From Henriciella sp. (GTDB lineage: Bacteria; Pseudomonadota; Alphaproteobacteria; Caulobacterales; Hyphomonadaceae), in the NCBI GenBank assembly GCA_030066975.1, contig JASJAO010000016.1:32001-68599 (forward strand): a DNA stretch of 36,599 nucleotides, in the 5' to 3' direction. Of this stretch, positions 8,120 through 17,103 are shown piece by piece. The notes beneath the pieces were generated by a model, which had not been told where the DNA came from, made no database searches, and worked only from the letters and a program-made list of their open reading frames with translations. Numbering within the stretch: the stretch's first letter is position 1; each line of letters opens with the position of its first letter. The position numbers and the translations under genes were made by a program.

Positions 8120-8212
8120 CGACGACAGCGGCACTGTCAGAAAAGTTCATGCTAATTCGTTTTACTGCCACAATCGAAAAGTCTATCTAGCCTCAAAACC
8201 ACGGGGCGAGTG

Positions 8213-9469
8213 ATGGATTCCGAGACACCGATCGAACTGCCTACATGGGCGTCTGACAACCTGCCGGATTGGGCCCAGGGCAATCTCGAATATCTAGTCA
8301 ATGTCTGGAATGCCGGGGCATTTGGCCTCACCTATGGCGAGATCGCGACGATCGTGGCGATCCTGTTCGTGTCGCTGTTTATTCGGGGCATCTTTGCCCG
8401 CACAATCGTGCGCGGTATTACGAGAGCTGCCTCAGGCACCGAAACCCGGTTCGACGATGCTGTGGTCAAGGCGATCGCCACGCCGCTGAAAATTGTACCG
8501 GTGATTGTTGGCGTCTATATCGCGCTGCGGATTGTCGACATTGAAGGTATGGCCGCCGATACAGCAGACAAAGCGGTTCAGTCGGTGATTACGCTCGCTG
8601 TGTTTTGGACCTTGTCGCGGGCGGTCAACGCGTTCGAGTTCCTGTTTACCGGGCTGCGCGACACGCTCTCACCGGCAGTGGTCGATTGGCTGGTCAAACT
8701 GCTGCAGATCATCTTGATCATTCTCGGCTTTGGCGCCGTGGCCGACATCTGGGGTATTGCGCTCGCGCCGATCATTGCCGGACTTGGTATCTTCGGCATT
8801 GCCATCGGCCTCGGCGCGCAGGATCTGTTCAAGAACCTGATATCCGGGATCCTGATCATGACCGAGAAACGTTTTATTCCAGGCGAATGGATTCAGGTCG
8901 ACGGTGTCGTCGAAGGCACGGTTGAGAAAGTGAACTTCCGGTCCACTGTTATCCGCCGGTTCGACAAGAGCCCGGTCTTCGTGCCGAACGGCCTGCTATC
9001 CGACAATCCGCTGACGAATTTCTCCCGGATGAGCCATCGCCGCATTAAGTGGGTGGTCGGGGTGGAGTATCGTACGACGGTGGAACAGCTGCACTATATC
9101 CGCGATGAGATCGAGGCCTGGCTGTGGAATGATGAGCGGTTTGCCAAACCGCCAGAAGCTGCACTGTATGTCCGTATCAACAGTTTCAATGCCAGTTCCA
9201 TCGACTTCCTGATCTATACGTTCACGCACGTCACCAATTGGGGCGCGTGGTTGAAGGTCAAGGAAGAACTCGCCGTTGCGATCTATGAGATCATTGAGAA
9301 AGCTGGAACCGGGTTCGCCTTCCCAAGTCGTACGCTGTATATGCAGCAGCAGGACGCGCCGGAAATCATGGCACCTCCTGCGCGCAGCGTCGGCGTCGCC
9401 ATTGCCAAAGCCGAACGCGCAGCCCTCGAAGCCTCCAAGGCTCAGATTGATGAAGATGATGACGGGTGA
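8213..9469 (+). CDS. MscS family mechanosensitive ion channel
   Basis: 418 residues. An N-terminal loop is followed by transmembrane helices at about 40-62, 95-115, 125-145 and 155-200. The MscS pore-lining helix is glycine/alanine-rich (GIFGIAIGLGAQDLFKN). It is followed by the beta domain with PGEWIQVDGVVEGTVEKVNF, RSTVIRRFD and FVPNGLLSDNPLTNFSR, then the alpha/beta C-terminal domain. These channels open on hypo-osmotic shock to release solutes through the inner membrane. GGGGCGAG precedes ATG 8213. A GTG at 8210 is immediately adjacent. Confidence 0.95.
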   Translation: MDSETPIELPTWASDNLPDWAQGNLEYLVNVWNAGAFGLTYGEIATIVAILFVSLFIRGIFARTIVRGITRAASGTETRFDDAVVKAIATPLKIVPVIVGVYIALRIVDIEGMAADTADKAVQSVITLAVFWTLSRAVNAFEFLFTGLRDTLSPAVVDWLVKLLQIILIILGFGAVADIWGIALAPIIAGLGIFGIAIGLGAQDLFKNLISGILIMTEKRFIPGEWIQVDGVVEGTVEKVNFRSTVIRRFDKSPVFVPNGLLSDNPLTNFSRMSHRRIKWVVGVEYRTTVEQLHYIRDEIEAWLWNDERFAKPPEAALYVRINSFNASSIDFLIYTFTHVTNWGAWLKVKEELAVAIYEIIEKAGTGFAFPSRTLYMQQQDAPEIMAPPARSVGVAIAKAERAALEASKAQIDEDDDG

Positions 9470-9560
9470 TGAACAGGCCTGCCTCATTGCGGTCTGAGTT
9501 TCCTGTTTCCGTTTCAGCCGTGTTAACCTAACCTGAAGGTCAGGAATCAAGGGGGATCCC

Positions 9561-10310
9561 ATGTTCAGATTCATTTCACTCTTGCTGGTCATCGCCGGGG
9601 CGGTTGCCCTTTGGTATGGCGGTCAAAAATACCTTGCCGAACAGTCCGGCGGTGATCGCGCCGCGGCAATGGACTCCGCACCTGCGGAGATGGCGGGCCC
9701 AAGCCTGGACTCCTCGCCAAGTCCCTCCCTGACAGATTCTGTCCCAAACGCGGTACGCGACAGTCTGAACGACATTGTCTCCACCAGCTCCGCGAGCGAT
9801 GAATTGCTTGAGTCGCTGCGCACCGTGCCGATTGCCCATGAAACACCGCGCCAGGCCAGATTTGGCCGCGCCTTCGAGGTGACCGTCGCGATTGATGGCA
9901 CCGGTGGCGACAGTGCAGCAGATGCGCTGCCCGGAGAAGGTAACATTGTTGAGGGCGAGGCGCGCGTTTCGGCAGATGTGCGCGCGACGCTGTCGGGCGA
10001 GAACTTCGATATCGAATCGGTCACGCCGCTGATCCAGACCGTGTCTCCACTGACAGAGAATATCTGGCGCTGGAGAGTGACACCGCTGGAAGCCGGCGCG
10101 CAGGAATTGGTGATTGAGCTGTTCGCACTTGATGGCGACCGCGCCATGCCGGTGCGCACCTTCCGAGACCGTGTCGAAGTTCAGGTCTCGCCGGTCGGTC
10201 AGGCGATCGCTGTGGCAGATTCGCTCAGCCCCGTCGCCGTTGTTGTTGGCGGGGTCGGATCCTTGCTGGCCGGGCTGTTGGGCCTCTTTAGATTTTTCCG
10301 AGGCGGCTAA
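9561..10310 (+). CDS. Membrane-anchored protein of unknown function
   Basis: 249 residues, not assigned to a family. Residues 4-20 form an N-terminal membrane helix (or uncleaved signal), followed by a Ser/Pro/Ala-rich linker (about 30-75). A beta-rich domain follows (about 95-215, with FEVTVAIDGTGG, VSADVRATLSG and ENIWRWRVTPLEAGAQELVI). A second helix lies at about 222-243, before a basic end. The middle domain is probably periplasmic, similar in feel to bacterial Ig-like domains. A ribosome site, AAGGGGGAT, precedes ATG 9561. It converges with the next gene across only 12 bp. Confidence 0.75.
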   Translation: MFRFISLLLVIAGAVALWYGGQKYLAEQSGGDRAAAMDSAPAEMAGPSLDSSPSPSLTDSVPNAVRDSLNDIVSTSSASDELLESLRTVPIAHETPRQARFGRAFEVTVAIDGTGGDSAADALPGEGNIVEGEARVSADVRATLSGENFDIESVTPLIQTVSPLTENIWRWRVTPLEAGAQELVIELFALDGDRAMPVRTFRDRVEVQVSPVGQAIAVADSLSPVAVVVGGVGSLLAGLLGLFRFFRGG

Positions 10311-10322
10311 AGGGCGCGAGAC

Positions 10323-10859
10323 TTATCTTACCCGGTCGACCCGAAAGGCCGTGCCGCCATCCAGTTTCATACGGAAACTGCCGAGCGCAGCCTTCTTGAC
10401 CACTGCACTGTCCGCACCGCCATTGCGCAGATAGACCCGGCGAGTATCAGACTGTTGCCAGGTCTGGCCATTGTCGAGCTGAACAATCAGTTTGCCGGTC
10501 GAGTCCTTACGGATACGCGTTACGCTGGCGCTGATTTCATTGAACTCCTCAACAACCACTTCGCCGTCCTGATCTCCACGACCGAATCTCGGCATGGCCA
10601 ATCTGGGCAGAGATGGAATGGAGAACCCAAATGAGTCACGTTGCACTTCCTCGATTTCTGCCCGACTGATCGTCGTGACTTCACCGGTTTCCTCAGCCAC
10701 TTTCAAGCGTCCAACCGCGGTGTCATAGCAAGCCAGACGCTCCATATCGTCGGCAAGGTCCGCGCAGGCATAAACGGCATCGGTTGAAGCCGGGTCGTCT
10801 TGCGCCAGCGCAACAGGCAGAAGAGTCAAAACAGCGGTACTCAACAAGGCAAGGCGCAT
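10323..10859 (-). CDS. Periplasmic protein of unknown function with a CADL-RLACYD motif
   Basis: 178 residues. A Sec signal peptide (residues 1-19, ending ALA-Q) precedes CADLADDMERLACYDTAVG (about 31-49). That Cys pair is a pattern shared by several small periplasmic proteins, including T6SS-associated TagO/VasI-like proteins. The rest forms a beta-rich domain around EISASVTRIR, LIVQLDNGQTWQQSD and RRVYLRNGG. No T6SS gene is nearby, so only a general resemblance is claimed. GGAG lies about 10 bases before ATG 10859. It is divergent from the peptide-binding lipoprotein. Confidence 0.75.
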   Translation of the reverse strand: MRLALLSTAVLTLLPVALAQDDPASTDAVYACADLADDMERLACYDTAVGRLKVAEETGEVTTISRAEIEEVQRDSFGFSIPSLPRLAMPRFGRGDQDGEVVVEEFNEISASVTRIRKDSTGKLIVQLDNGQTWQQSDTRRVYLRNGGADSAVVKKAALGSFRMKLDGGTAFRVDRVR

Positions 10860-10955
10860 GACACACAGTCTCCGTTCATTCAGCGGCTAGGCAAAATTGC
10901 CAGAACCTGAAAGACTGTGTCAAATCACTCATGAATAGGAAAGTCCGGAGTACAC

Positions 10956-12590
10956 ATGCAGTTGAAATCGATTCTGGCGGCCGGCTGTCTGGCCCTTTCG
11001 TTTGCACTCGCCGCTTGTGGCGGCGGTGGAGGCTCCAGCGAGGATGATGTTCTAACCTTGCGCCGCGGTATCTCCGCCAAGGTCGACACGCTTGATCCGC
11101 ATCGCTCTTCGGCGGCCTGGGAAAACATTGTCATTGGTGACATGTTCACCGGGCTGATGCAGCACGCTGCCGACGGCACGGTCATTCCGGGTGTGGCAGA
11201 GAGCTGGGAGTTGGATGAGACCGGACTGGTCTGGACGTTTAAACTGAAAGAAACGGTCTGGTCTGATGGCACGCCTTTGACCGCGAATGACTTCGTGTTC
11301 GCCCTGCGCCGGATCCAGGACCCGGCTGTCGCCTCCCAATATTCTTCTCTGCTCTATGTGATTAAAAACGCGGAGGCTGTGAACAATTCGACCCTGCCAG
11401 CTGAAGAGCTCGGCGTGCGCGCGATTGATGACTACACGCTGGAAATCAGCCTGGAAGAGCCTGCGCCATACTTCCTGGGTCTTCTCACCCACTATACAAC
11501 TTTCCCTGTGCCGCAGCATATCGTTGAGCAATACGGCGATGCCTGGATCCAGCCTGACAATATAGAAGTGAACGGGCCGTACAAACTCGTTTACTGGGTC
11601 ACAGGTGACCAGATTGTGGTCGAGAAGAACCCGCTCTTCATGGAGGCCGATACGCTCTGCTTCGGGCGCGTCGCCTATTTCGAACTGACCGATCTCTCAG
11701 CGGTCGAGCGCAAGATCGAAGCTGGGGAACTCGACATCAACAATGCCTTTGACGGTGGTCGCAAGGCGGAACTCGATCGTCGCTTCCCGGGCTGGGTCCG
11801 GACAACGCCGGCTCTGCTGATGACCTATTGGAGTTTCAATTCCAGTCAGGAACCGTTTGATGATGTGCGCGTCCGCCGTGCCCTGTCCATGGCGCTGGAT
11901 CGCGAGTTTCTGGTCGAAAAGGTCCTGACACCCGGGTTTATTCCGGCTTACAGCTTCGTGCCGCCGGGGATCAGCAATTATGAAACGGAACGGCCAGAGC
12001 TTAGCTGGGCAGATATCCCGCGCGAAGACCGTCTCGTGACGGCGCGGGAATTGCTCGAAGACGCCGGGTTCGGACCAGACAATCCGCTTGAGTTTGAGTT
12101 CATTCACCGCTCGACAGATGACAATCCGAAAGCCGCGCCGGTGGCCCAAGCCAACTGGAATGAGATTGCGCCCTGGGTCGATGCCCAGATCCTGCGCCAG
12201 GACACCAAGGTCTTGTATGCACGGCTGCGTCAAAGCGATTTTGAAGTCGCTGATGGCGGCTGGCTCGCTGATTTCGACGACCCGATCAATTATCTCTACC
12301 TGCTGGATTCCAGCACCGGACAGCAGAATTACGGCAATTATAACAATCCGGAATATGACGCGCTCCTGGATCAGGCCCGCAATGAGTTCGACCTCGTGCG
12401 CCGCGCAGAGATCTTTGCTGAAGCTGAGGCGCTGATGCTGGAGGACGCACCGATCACGCCGATGTGGTTCCTGGTTACCAAGAACATGGTTGATCCGGCG
12501 ATTACCGGCTGGGCGGAGAACGCCGAGGACAATCACCGCTCACGTTGGATGTGCCGCGCTGACGTCACAACAGAAGAGGACGCGTCCTAA
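10956..12590 (+). CDS. Oligopeptide ABC transporter substrate-binding lipoprotein (OppA-like)
   Basis: 544 residues, SBP_bac_5 family. Residues 1-20 are a lipoprotein signal with lipobox LAAC at Cys21, followed by a run of glycines, so the protein should be lipid-anchored. Family features include TLDPHRSSAAWE, the core motif WTFKLKETVWSDGTPLTANDFVF, and VRRALSMALDRE. The C-terminal domain contains GGWLADFDDPINYL. It should bind oligopeptides in the periplasm for import. No permease or ATPase gene accompanies it, so it must use components encoded elsewhere or act alone. A ribosome site, CCGGAG, precedes the ATG. The DUF3667 gene follows after 24 bp. Confidence 0.94.
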   Translation: MQLKSILAAGCLALSFALAACGGGGGSSEDDVLTLRRGISAKVDTLDPHRSSAAWENIVIGDMFTGLMQHAADGTVIPGVAESWELDETGLVWTFKLKETVWSDGTPLTANDFVFALRRIQDPAVASQYSSLLYVIKNAEAVNNSTLPAEELGVRAIDDYTLEISLEEPAPYFLGLLTHYTTFPVPQHIVEQYGDAWIQPDNIEVNGPYKLVYWVTGDQIVVEKNPLFMEADTLCFGRVAYFELTDLSAVERKIEAGELDINNAFDGGRKAELDRRFPGWVRTTPALLMTYWSFNSSQEPFDDVRVRRALSMALDREFLVEKVLTPGFIPAYSFVPPGISNYETERPELSWADIPREDRLVTARELLEDAGFGPDNPLEFEFIHRSTDDNPKAAPVAQANWNEIAPWVDAQILRQDTKVLYARLRQSDFEVADGGWLADFDDPINYLYLLDSSTGQQNYGNYNNPEYDALLDQARNEFDLVRRAEIFAEAEALMLEDAPITPMWFLVTKNMVDPAITGWAENAEDNHRSRWMCRADVTTEEDAS

Positions 12591-12614
12591 ATAAGGAAGT
12601 CGGGATAGGGGAGT

Positions 12615-13583
12615 ATGTCGACAGAATTAGAAACTTTGGGCGCCGCATCGATTGGCGGCGCCTCTTCGGGACCAAAAGCCGATAGAGCCGGGCAACCCTG
12701 CCTGAATTGCGGATCGCCAGTAACGGACCGCTACTGTCCCAATTGCGGTCAGCTGTCGGCAAGTTTTCACCGCCCGTTCTGGTCTCTGATTGGTGAGATC
12801 ATCTCTGACACGTTTTCCGTCGATGGCCGGATTGCCCGGACCCTGCCGGTCCTGCTGTTTCGGCCCGGTGTCCTGACGCGGTCTTATACGGACGGCAAAC
12901 GTGCACGTTATGTCCCGCCCTTTCGGCTGTTCCTGATTTCGAGCCTGATCTTCTACCTGGCTTTGTTCTGGGTCGTTGATTCGACGGGCATCATCGGGAA
13001 CATGAACATAGGAGATATCGACCGCGATGAAGTCGCGGTTGTGGTCGGCGATGATGGCGAACGCCAGACCTTGATCGACCAGGACGGGAATGTTGACCGT
13101 GAACTCATAAAGCGCCTCGCAGAAGAGGATGAAGTGGGGCTGGGCGATACAGACTTCGTGATCGACCGGGCAGCCAATGTGGTCGAAAATCCCGAAGCCT
13201 TCTGGGCCGAAATCAAGACCTGGACGCCCCGAATCAGCTTTTTCCTCGTGCCGCTCACCATTCTCGCCCTGGTCATTATGCATATCTGGCGGCGCTCACT
13301 TTATGTCTATGACCACACCATCCACGCCCTCCATCTGCATTCCTGGATCTATCTGGTCGGGACCCTGGCCATGATTGCTGCACAGATGAGCGGCGGCTGG
13401 GTCGGGCCGGTCTTTTCTATAGTCTTCTTCTTCTATATCTGGCGCAGTCTTTCCGTCGCAACGGCCTCCGGTGCGATCATGTCGTTTATCCGATTGATCA
13501 TGATGCTGGTCTTCTGGTCCTTCACGTTTTCGACGCTATTGCTTACTGCGATCATCATTAGCGGTCTGGCTGTACGGGCATAA
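12615..13583 (+). CDS. DUF3667 membrane protein with N-terminal zinc ribbon
   Basis: 322 residues. A zinc ribbon of two CxxC pairs (Cys29/Cys32 and Cys41/Cys44, CLNCG and CPNCG) is followed by the DUF3667 core. The core includes SLIGEIISDTFSVDGRIARTLP, the FRPGVLTRSYTDGKRARYVPPFRLFL signature and a membrane helix (about 100-118). An acidic soluble insert follows (about 125-195), then about four membrane helices (about 200-320). The function of DUF3667 is unknown. It is probably co-transcribed with the upstream peptide-binding lipoprotein (24-bp gap, AGGGGAG ribosome site). Confidence 0.87.
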   Translation: MSTELETLGAASIGGASSGPKADRAGQPCLNCGSPVTDRYCPNCGQLSASFHRPFWSLIGEIISDTFSVDGRIARTLPVLLFRPGVLTRSYTDGKRARYVPPFRLFLISSLIFYLALFWVVDSTGIIGNMNIGDIDRDEVAVVVGDDGERQTLIDQDGNVDRELIKRLAEEDEVGLGDTDFVIDRAANVVENPEAFWAEIKTWTPRISFFLVPLTILALVIMHIWRRSLYVYDHTIHALHLHSWIYLVGTLAMIAAQMSGGWVGPVFSIVFFFYIWRSLSVATASGAIMSFIRLIMMLVFWSFTFSTLLLTAIIISGLAVRA

Positions 13584-13918
13584 ACCGCGGTCCCAGCGAA
13601 CCAAACGTGGCCAAAGTTTGTCAAAAATGTGATTATCCTCGCGTCACGTAACAGCATGACACGACCAATAATCAAACTGTTTGAGTAGAAATTTGCGTCA
13701 AACAGGTAAAAGCTGGTGGACTATGCTCTCACCCTGAAAGGATTGTGGCAAATTCGACACACGAATAAACGTCATCAGTGAATCGGTGACAAATCCGTCA
13801 CGAATGAATTGACGCTGGCCGCGTCCTCCCTAACACATGCAGCATGCGTCAGAGTACGTAACGCATTTTCGAGGGGAGCGCCTAGGAGTGGGCGCTCGAT
13901 TAAACGAGGAGATGGATC
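13584..13918 (+). promoter_or_regulatory. 335-bp leader of the TonB-dependent receptor
   Basis: No gene is seen here. The region is AT-richer than its surroundings. It holds an inverted repeat GTGAC(13786-13790)-AAATCC-GTCAC(13797-13801), flanked by CGTCA and TGACG outer arms, and GACGC/GCGTC arms at 13811-13825. It ends in a leader hairpin and a strong ribosome site. It probably carries the receptor promoter and its regulator site. The regulator is unknown. Confidence 0.55.
13876..13897 (+). promoter_or_regulatory. Leader hairpin before the TonB receptor ribosome site
   Basis: GAGCGCC (13876-13882) pairs with GGCGCTC (13891-13897). The ribosome site GAGGAG follows at 13906-13911 and the start codon at 13919. 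With no T-tract it is not a terminator. It could stabilise the mRNA or influence translation, as is common for abundant outer-membrane proteins. Confidence 0.45.
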
Positions 13919-16900
13919 ATGGTGAATGATCTAAACAAGCGGTCTGCGAGCATTCGCTCGTGGGCCCTGGCGACGACGTTGCTGGGCGGTGTCGCTATGG
14001 CAATGCCCGCAGTCGCTCAAGATGAAGTCGAAACAATCAGCGAAGTTGACGAAGTTGATGTGCAAGAGAAGGTGGTCATCACCGGTTCTCGTATTGCGCG
14101 TTCAACTTTCAACACCACGCAGCCACTGGCTGTTGTAACCGGGGCGGATCTTGAGCTTCGCGGTTTTACCAACGCGGCTGACGCGGTTTACGACATTCCT
14201 GGTGTTGTCTCCGTTGGTGCGGTTCAGACAGCTGACTTCCAAGGTGGCATCGGTATTGGTCAGAACCTTGCCAGCCTTTATGGCCTTGGCTCACAGCGGA
14301 CGCTGACCCTGGTCGACGGCAAGCGCTTCGTATCATCGAACGCGCCAAACGGCGCCGCCGGTAATACCGGTAGCCAGGTTGACCTCAACAACATTCCGAT
14401 CGGTCTGATCGACCGGATCGAAGTCATCAAAGTGGGCGGCGCGGCTGTCTACGGCGCTGACGGCGTTGCGGGTGTTATCAACTACGTCCTGAAAGACGAT
14501 TATGAAGGCTTTGAGCTCGCGACGGACTACACATCTGTCGGTGACTCTGGCTATGCTGACGAAACGTCGATCCGTGCATTGATCGGCGGCAATTTCGACA
14601 ATGGCCGGGGTAACTTGACCGCATCTCTCGAGTGGAGTGAAACGTCCGCCATCGTTGAAGCTGACGTTGATTCATTGACTGGCGACAATGACTTTTCCTT
14701 CTTTACGCCAGCCAACCCGGCTCCCGACGCACCAGTCAATCAGGTTCAGGCGATTTCAGATCCAGTCGCGGGTATTCTGTCCTTTGGTGGACTTGCTACA
14801 CCTGGTAACATCGCCGTCACCAATGTTGGCGTCGGCGCCTTCCAGAGTGGAGCATTCTGGCAGTTTGATCCGACAGGTAACCTGGTGCCCTATGATCCAG
14901 GCATTCCTACAGGAAATAATGTCTGGGCGTCCGGCGGTGACGGCTTGCGCCTCGCGCCGCTTGAAACCGTCCGCGAGCCGGTGGAACGTTGGAACTTCTC
15001 GACCTTTGCACGCTATGACTTCAACGAGTACCTGCAATTCAAAGGCAGCATCTTTGCGAACAACTTCTCGGGCCGATACGACTTCCAACAGCCTTACTAC
15101 TCTTCCGGTCTTTTCGGCGGAACAGCAGATGCGCTGCAGTTTGACATCGACTATCCGTTCCTGACGGATCAGGCGCGCGGTGTTCTGGAGCAAGAAGGCG
15201 TTGATACTTTCTACCTCCAGAAAGGCTTCGTGGAGTTCGGCCAACAGGAACTCAACGAGACCTCCGTTTTCTCTGTGAACCTGTCTTTGAACGGTGATTT
15301 CGAGGCGTTCGGTCGGTCATTTAACTGGGAAACCTTCTACCAGAATGGCGAGTCAAAAATCACAGAGATTTCTGACGACCGTTCAGACGAACGTTTCTTT
15401 GCGGCAATGGATGTCGGTGTCAATCCAGAAACAGGTCAGATTGACTGTCGTTTCAACTATGAAGCCGATTATGAGGCGCCTCTCGCTTCGGGATTTGGCG
15501 TAACAGACGACCGTGGTGTGCTTGGTTCACCCGGCGATTGTGTGCCGTTTAATCCGTTCATTGAGACCAACTCGCCTGAGGCACAGGATTATGTGACCGT
15601 CAGCCGGATGAACTATGCTCAGCTCACTCAGGAAATCTTCGGTGCCTATATTGGTGGAGAGATTTATGATCTGCCAGCTGGTGGGCTCGGTGTCGCTCTT
15701 GGTGTCGAATCTCGCCGTGAAACCGGTTTGTTTGAAGCCGGTGCTGGCGATGAGCTGGACATCACTGCGGATGGCGGTGCCGTGCCGATTTCTGGTGGAT
15801 ACCAAACCATCGATATCTATGGCGAACTTCAGATCCCGGTCATCTCTGATGATATGAATATCCCATTTGTCGACGGCCTCGATTTTGAAGGCTCTTACCG
15901 TCAGATGGACAATGACCGTGCCGGTAAAGACGAAGCTTATGCGGTTGGTGTGAACTGGGATATTATTGGTGGCCTGCGCTTCAAAGGGAACTCACAGCGG
16001 ACCGTTCGCGCGCCGGGCATCGGTGAGCTGTTCTCGCCTCGCGGACCTTTCGGCGACTTTGTGACCGATCCTTGTGATCAGCGTAATCTTGACGGGGGTC
16101 CAAACCCGGAAGTTCGCCAACGCAACTGTGCGGCGGGCGCAGCATCTGCCGGGCTCCCACCTCTACCGAGCGACTTTACGAGTAATGCACAAAACGCTTC
16201 TGTTCAGGGTATTTCAGGTGGTAACCCGAACCTCAAAAACGAAACGTCGGATTCTTACTCCCTCGGCATCGTTTATGAGCCGCATTTCATTGATGGGTTC
16301 TCAGTTGCGGTTGATTACATCAATTTCGATATTGAAGATGCAATCATTCGATATGAACCGACAGATCTGCTCGAAGGCTGTTACGACGCGTCGGACTTCC
16401 CGAATGCGCTGTGTACGACCTTTGTGCGTTTGCCCAACGGTCAGTTGCCATCAACCGGCGCGTTTGAATCAGGCTTCGTGAATGCGGCGGCACGTCTCTA
16501 TGATGCTGTGGAGATCACCGCACGCTATCAGACAGACGTGGCTGACATCCCATTCATGGGGGAATTCGAAGGTGACCTGGGGACAATCGATATCGATATG
16601 CGCGTTCTGAACGTACAAACCGATACCGATAAGCCGTTCGCATCCGTCGACAATGATAATGTCGGTGACGAGGATAACCCATACTGGCGTGGTGACGTGC
16701 GGGCACGTTACTTCCGCGGTCCTCTGACGGCGTTCGTCGATATTGAGTACTTCGGCTCCGGCCGGATCGACGTTGAATCCAGCACACCGAACCAGTACCT
16801 CACCTCTTCAGGTGAAGTGGTTCAGAATGTTGACGATGCGTGGGTCTTCGATCTGGGTGGTCAGTATGACCTGACAGATTACCTGACGGTTCGCGCAAGC

Positions 16901-17014
16901 ATTGAGAATGTCGGCGACTGGTCACCAAACGAGGTTCAGTCTGCGACCGCTTACGGTCCGCTGGAATGGTACCTGGGACGGACTTACAACGTTGGCCTTA
17001 CCTTCCGGTTCTAA
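13919..17014 (+). CDS. TonB-dependent outer-membrane receptor
   Basis: 1031 residues. Signal peptide 1-34 (ends AVAQ), then a TonB-box-like segment VDVQEKVVITGSR and a plug domain (about 50-190). The plug contains ADAVYDIPGV, LGSQRTLTLVDGKRFV, IDRIEVIKVGGAAVYGADG and VAGVINYVLK. A long 22-strand type barrel ends in the typical terminal Phe (NVGLTFRF). Substrates are imported using TonB/ExbBD energy. The substrate is not predictable, though large receptors of this kind in oligotrophic alphaproteobacteria often take up peptides or glycans. Thr/Asn/Asp-rich extracellular loops and a distinct codon bias suggest high expression. Regulation is probably through the long leader. It has its own terminator. 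Confidence 0.96.
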   Translation: MVNDLNKRSASIRSWALATTLLGGVAMAMPAVAQDEVETISEVDEVDVQEKVVITGSRIARSTFNTTQPLAVVTGADLELRGFTNAADAVYDIPGVVSVGAVQTADFQGGIGIGQNLASLYGLGSQRTLTLVDGKRFVSSNAPNGAAGNTGSQVDLNNIPIGLIDRIEVIKVGGAAVYGADGVAGVINYVLKDDYEGFELATDYTSVGDSGYADETSIRALIGGNFDNGRGNLTASLEWSETSAIVEADVDSLTGDNDFSFFTPANPAPDAPVNQVQAISDPVAGILSFGGLATPGNIAVTNVGVGAFQSGAFWQFDPTGNLVPYDPGIPTGNNVWASGGDGLRLAPLETVREPVERWNFSTFARYDFNEYLQFKGSIFANNFSGRYDFQQPYYSSGLFGGTADALQFDIDYPFLTDQARGVLEQEGVDTFYLQKGFVEFGQQELNETSVFSVNLSLNGDFEAFGRSFNWETFYQNGESKITEISDDRSDERFFAAMDVGVNPETGQIDCRFNYEADYEAPLASGFGVTDDRGVLGSPGDCVPFNPFIETNSPEAQDYVTVSRMNYAQLTQEIFGAYIGGEIYDLPAGGLGVALGVESRRETGLFEAGAGDELDITADGGAVPISGGYQTIDIYGELQIPVISDDMNIPFVDGLDFEGSYRQMDNDRAGKDEAYAVGVNWDIIGGLRFKGNSQRTVRAPGIGELFSPRGPFGDFVTDPCDQRNLDGGPNPEVRQRNCAAGAASAGLPPLPSDFTSNAQNASVQGISGGNPNLKNETSDSYSLGIVYEPHFIDGFSVAVDYINFDIEDAIIRYEPTDLLEGCYDASDFPNALCTTFVRLPNGQLPSTGAFESGFVNAAARLYDAVEITARYQTDVADIPFMGEFEGDLGTIDIDMRVLNVQTDTDKPFASVDNDNVGDEDNPYWRGDVRARYFRGPLTAFVDIEYFGSGRIDVESSTPNQYLTSSGEVVQNVDDAWVFDLGGQYDLTDYLTVRASIENVGDWSPNEVQSATAYGPLEWYLGRTYNVGLTFRF

Positions 17015-17037
17015 TCCTTGAACCCATCCAATCAGAG

Positions 17038-17069
17038 ATGGCGGTCCTTCGGGGCCGCCATTTTCTTTT
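17038..17069 (+). terminator. Rho-independent terminator of the TonB receptor gene
   Basis: ATGGCGGTCC (17038-17047), a TTCG tetraloop and GGGCCGCCAT (17052-17061) form a 10-bp stem with one G-T pair, followed by TTTTCTTTT. It lies 24 bp after the receptor stop codon. Confidence 0.93.
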
Positions 17070-17103
17070 GAGCGATCCGGCATTTCTGATTAAGTCCAAC
17101 GCC

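Noticed and set aside
10323-10859. Type VI secretion-associated TagO/VasI gene
   Set aside because: Only the Cys-pair motif resembles that family and no T6SS genes are present.
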